Of a DNA stretch of 64,000 bases, positions 59,601-64,000 are shown piece after piece (positions within the stretch are counted from its first letter, which is position 1; each line of letters starts with the position of its first letter). Source of the DNA: Taxillus chinensis (lineage: Eukaryota > Streptophyta > Magnoliopsida > Santalales > Loranthaceae); assembly GCA_023512835.1 (NCBI GenBank), contig CM042085.1, forward strand, positions 35,852,324 to 35,916,323, given 5' to 3'. The notes under the pieces were generated by a model. That model was not told the DNA's origin. It worked only from the letters and a program-made list of their open reading frames with translations, and did not search any database. The position numbers and the translations under genes are program-made.

Positions 59601-61375
59601 ATCACTTGAAGCTAAAGATCAATCAAAGCAAGTAGATCCTCGATAGTAGATGCTCCGGACATATGACGGGTGATCAGACTCTGCTTGTAGAAGTTAATGA
59701 AAAACGAGGTCCATCCATTTCATATGGTGACAACAGCAAAGGTAAGACTGTCAGGTATGGCACTTTAACTAACGGCTGTGTATCAATCACTAGAGTTGCA
59801 CTAGTCGAAGGTTTGAAGCATAATTTGCTAAGTGTCAGTAATTTATATGACAAAGGATTTACTATTTCCTTTATGTCCAACACCTGTACAGTAAGAGAAA
59901 ACTTATCCGGAGATGTTAAGTTATCCGGATCAAGAGATGGGAACATATACTCAGTGGTCTTAAGAAATAATTCTTCTGACCCTGTATGCTTCCTCACTAA
60001 AGCTTCAGATGAAGATAGTTGGTTATGGCACAAGCGATGCGCACATTTAAACTTTAAGACTTTGTCTAAATTAGCGTCACTTGATCTTGTCACTGGTCTT
60101 CCTAAACTCAAATTCTCCAGAGACTCTCTCTGTCGAGAATGCCAACCGGGCAAGGACCAAACATAGCTTTAAGAGCAAATCGGTTAATTCAATAACTGCT
60201 CCTCTACAACTTCTTCATATGGACCTCTGTGGTCCTATTTCTGTTCCATCACTGGCTGGGTGCGAGATATACCCTTGTGGTTATCGATGATTTCACCAGG
60301 TACACATGGGTGATGTTCCTGAAATCAAAGGATCAAACCTTTGAGCATCTTGTAGATCTTTTCAACTGAATAAGCAACTCACAAGGACTGAGCATAAAGT
60401 GCATCAAAAGTGATCATGGTACAAAATTTGATTTTTCAGAAATGAGATCATATTGTTCTGAACAGGGCATACAGCATGACTTCTCTGCTCCCAGAACTCC
60501 ACAACAAAATGTGGTAGCTGAGCGCAAGAATCGTACTTTAGTTGAGGCTGGTAGATCCATGTTAGCAGGGGCAATGCTTCCTCTCAGTCTATGGGTCGAA
60601 GTGTGTCCTGCCTGCTATGTTCGAAACGAACTCTAATAAATAAATCTACCATGAAAACACCCTATGAGATGTGGAGAGGACGAAAACCTTCAATTTCACA
60701 TTTCAGAGCTTTTGGGTGTACTTGCTATATATTGATAAATGGCAAAGAGACCCGGGATAAATTTGAACCGAAATCTGATGATGGGATCTTTGTCGGGTAC
60801 TCATTACATAGCAAAGCTTATCGGGTCTTCAATAGAAAACTTTTTAAAGTTGAAGAATCTATCCATGTGACCTTTGATGAAACTAATCTTGATTGGTCAA
60901 AAGTTGCTTCTTCAAGCTCTAACGTACAGGTTCAAGACAACAACATCGACTATTCAAAGTTTATGACTGTTCCTGTTATACATACTGACCAACCAAGCGG
61001 CACCAGAGGAGCACAAAGAAATGATATGGACGATGCTACGGATGACTCGGACTCTGGACTACCGTTTAGCTCCGGACATACTCCTACGGATACCCAAAAT
61101 TCCGGAGCACCTTCAAGTCTGTCCGGACTAGTTAACACTGACAGAAACAGTGTTGAAGAACCATCTAGTTCTACCGTACCTTCTAATACGGAAACATCTG
61201 GTCCGGAATAAGCTCAACCAGAAGATATACGTGAACCACCAAATCTGGCAGAGCTTCAAATTATTCACCATCAACCATCACATGCACAGAATTACAGATG
61301 GACCCGAAACCATCCCTCAAATCAAGTGATTGGTGATCCTACTGTTGTTGTAAGAACAAGAGCAGCCACATCCAA
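59601..61375 (+). pseudogene. pol: pol 5' half: protease and integrase, third element
   Basis: The protease region reads ILDSRCSGHMTGDQ, so catalytic DSG is DSR. It continues through YGDNSKGKTV and the pre-integrase zinc region (LWHKRCAHLNFKTL, LCRECQPGK), with a shift near 60160. The integrase core has MDLCGPIS, IKSDHG and ERKNRTLVEAG, and YEMWRGRKPSISHF follows. Breaks include a TGA at about 60367 (FNW) and shifts around 60590-60635, where CTG and CAG sites are altered in the same way as in unit B. Confidence 0.85.
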
Positions 61376-62962
61376 CATGAGTCTTTACTCGTGTTTTCTA
61401 TCACAAATAGAACCAAAGGTGGTAGATGAAGCTCTTCAGGATTCGAATTGGATAGAAGCCATGCAAGAAGAGCTAAATCAATTTAAGAGAAATAATGTGT
61501 GGACCTTAGTACCAAGGCCTAAGTCTCAGCAAGTCATTGGCGTTAAATGGGTGTTCCGGAACAAGCTTGATACGGAAGGAATAGTAATCCAGACAAAAAG
61601 CCATGGTAGCCAAAGGATATCGTCAAGAAGAAGGAATAGACTATGATGAGACCTTTGCTCCAGTAGCAAGACTTGAGGCAATCCGGATGTTTCTGGCGTA
61701 TGCTTCATATGAAAACTTCATAGTTTATCAAATGGACGTCAAGAGCGCATTCCTGAATGGAGATCTTCAAGAGGAGGTTTACGTAGAACAACCTCCCGGT
61801 TTCATTGAACCTAAAGCAAGACATCTAGTCTACAAGCTTCAGAAAGCTTTATATGGTTTGAAGCAAGCTCCAAGAGCCTGGTACGACACACTGTCAGAAT
61901 TCCTACTTGCTCACAACTTCTCAGAATTCCTACTTGCTCACAACTTCCAAAAAAGGAAGATTGACACCACCTTATTTCTACGAAAAGAGAAAGGACACGC
62001 TCTAATCGTACAGATATACGTGGATGATATCATTTTTGGATCAACGAATCCGAAACTTTGTGAAGAGTTTGCTAAGTTGATGACAGGCAAGTTTGAGATG
62101 AGCATGATGGGAGAACTGTCCTACTTCCTCGGAATAGAAGTTAAACAATTGTAGGAAGGAATCTTCATTAATCAAGCTAAGTACACTCACGATCTTATTA
62201 AGAAGTTTGGCATGGAAGGTTCATCTCCCGTCAAAACTCCCATGCCTGTCAGTGCCAAGTTAGATCCTGATGTGGACGGCATATCAGTAAATGTGACTGA
62301 CTACATAGGGATGATAGGATCCTTGCTGTATCTTACAGCAAGTCACCCAGACATTATGTTTGCAACTTGCATCTGTGCACGATATCAGGCGAATCCCAAG
62401 GAGTCACATATGCTTCATGTTAAATGGATATTAAGGTATCTCAAGGGAACGATGAATTTGGGACTCTGGTACCCAAAGGAGTCCAACTTCACCTTATCCA
62501 GGATACTCGATGCCGACTTCCTGGATGTCGCATCGACAGGAAGAGCACAAGTGGTACGTGTCGGTTTCTTGGAAATAGATTAATCTCATGGTTCGATGAA
62601 GCGAGAATTCCGTATCAACCTCTACGGCCGAGGCGGAATATATAGCTGCTGGGAGTTCTTGCGCACACTACTCTTGGATGCAAAGTCAACTTCTTGACTA
62701 TGGTTTCAACATGTCATGTATTCCACTCTCTTGCGACAACACTAGTGCAATTGCTATCAGCAACAATCCTGTCATGCATCCTAAGACGAAGCATATTGAG
62801 GTCAGGTATCACTTCATATGCGACCATGTTCTCAAAAATCACATTTCCTTGGAACATGTTGCTACTGAAGATCAACTGGCAGACATTCTTACAAAGCCCC
62901 TACCTGATGCAAGATTCTCTGAACTACTCATCCGATTGGGTATGCTTGACTTCTCTGCATAG
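61376..62962 (+). pseudogene. pol: pol 3' half: reverse transcriptase and RNase H, third element
   Basis: Reverse transcriptase motifs from [16 protein letters not shown] to intact YVDD (62017-62028), then RNase H to LGMLDFSA at 62962. A 27-bp in-frame tandem duplication (61894-61920 repeated at 61921-61947) doubles SEFLLAHNF just before the catalytic motif and is absent from the other elements. A TAG at 62152-62154 and CAG/CTG-linked scrambling near 62500-62620 break the frame. Confidence 0.9.
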
Positions 62963-64000
62963 CTTCACATTTAAATTACCCAACAGTATACTTACTATCA
63001 GAACATGCATTGGGCTTTTATTGAAAGTAGAAGATACATACTAACTTTAATGCTGATCATACTTACTGATTAACGGTCTCATGCTTCTGATATTAATATC
63101 AACTTCATAGTGGGAGGATGCTTGCGTTTCCCGACTGAAGTCGTTTAAGCAAACATGATTAAAGTTTATATGATTCACCTCTTTCTGGTTTCATGATTTT
63201 AATTTCCACTGATCACCACATGACAAAAGCATGTTCATTTAGATTACTCTATTAACATGTATAGTTGAAGAAATGAAATGGGTTAGCTCGGAATGCCTGG
63301 TGGATGAATACTCAATCGCAGATCGATCAGCTCAAGTATAGTTTTTTTTTTTAAGAAGATAGACAGTGCTGTATTTCTACAAACCGGAAAGGTCAACCGA
63401 GAGGATTGCACAATCTACGGGGGAGAAAATGCTTTATATATTATTTGAGTAATACCCCCCGTATATGTCTTATGACCTCTTTCCTAGCTGTCTATTTGAG
63501 GGGGAGTCTTTCATTGAGAGGATCAAATGATCTACGGGGGAGCTTACATTTCATCTATTACCTCAGTAATGACCCCCTAATATGTCTCGGATACACCCTC
63601 CTCTAAACCTTTACTTCCGGGATCGCTGGACATCTTGTTTTGAATCGGAATAGTGGCATGCTTGGATGTATTTTCCTTCTTCAACCATGCATTTTAATCG
63701 GATAATCACCTGCTTACTTTTGACATGTGTCCGCTTACTCATCTTTCACTTGTGAATCTTAATTTGGCCAAATCATATTATTTTTAATTAATCTTAGCTA
63801 CGTCGTTCAGCAGGACGGTTTCGCTATGTTGACCTATATGAACTTGTGTATTTTTATCTGACATATGCCCTGATTCAGTAATATGATTTGTTCTAAGTTA
63901 AATCTAAAATGAAATCAAAATTGAAATTATTTTTAAATCACACGCTATTAAAGGTAAAAAGCACACAAAAATCTAAGTGTTAGAAAAGTTTTAAGCACAT
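62963..64000 (+). other. Spacer of third element with multiple polypurine tracts
   Basis: Non-coding continuation after pol. PPT-like motifs GGGGGAGAAAATGC (about 63419), GAGGGGGAGTCTTTC (about 63499) and CGGGGGAGCTTAC (about 63535) match the arrangement at 16565-16775. The env-position ORF region and 3' LTR lie beyond the window. Confidence 0.7.

Larger units (their letters stand above)
53981..64000 (+). mobile_element. Third Sirevirus of the family, plus strand, running off the window
   Basis: 5' LTR 53981-57202 (interrupted), PBS 57205-57216, gag from 57263, pol to 62962, then spacer with PPT motifs to the window end. The env-position ORF, if present, would begin beyond 64000, judging by spacing in the plus element. 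Sequence is diverged from the other two elements, and the LTR end is CCATCA instead of CCAACA. Confidence 0.9.

Overview
The window is plant nuclear DNA made almost entirely of nested LTR retrotransposons. I found no host gene, tRNA or rRNA. It suggests an angiosperm, probably a eudicot: the plant initiator-tRNA(Met) primer sites, Sirevirus-type Ty1/copia elements, chromodomain Ty3/gypsy remains and CHG-context base-call anomalies all point that way. I cannot name the species.

Layout. 1-1304 is unassigned flank. 1305-4836 is the 3' part of a minus-strand Ty3/gypsy chromovirus (3' LTR, polypurine tract, chromodomain, integrase). 4858-5362 is an orphan LTR-like piece. 5363-9073 is an old copia pol fragment split by a gypsy-type solo LTR at 6431-8216. 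9074-21975 is an LTR-to-LTR plus-strand Sirevirus with PBS, gag, pol, multiple polypurine tracts and a large extra ORF in the env position. That ORF ends in a Ulp1/C48-type SUMO-protease domain. Abutting it tail to tail is a minus-strand Sirevirus of the same family, 21976 to 52131, carrying its own solo LTR insertion. 53981-64000 is a third plus-strand Sirevirus whose 5' LTR contains another solo LTR (54681-56518); it runs off the window.

A 17.2-kb tandem duplication (unit A 14698-31927, unit B 31928-49138) covers the 3' half of the plus element and most of the minus element. A and B differ almost only at CAG/CTG sites, often by small indels. This looks like base-calling error at methylated CHG cytosines. 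The duplication is therefore either very recent or an assembly artefact, and many frameshifts, especially in unit B, should not be read as biology.

The parts work as retrotransposon modules: the LTRs supply promoter and polyadenylation signals, the PBS and PPT prime reverse transcription, gag carries two zinc knuckles and a coiled coil, and pol carries protease, integrase, reverse transcriptase and RNase H. The most interesting item is the env-position ORF. It joins an N-terminal domain resembling plant transposon-associated proteins, a long Ala/Pro/Ser-rich linker and a C48 protease with its catalytic residues in place, preceded by a TATA-like and telo-box sequence that resembles a captured host promoter.
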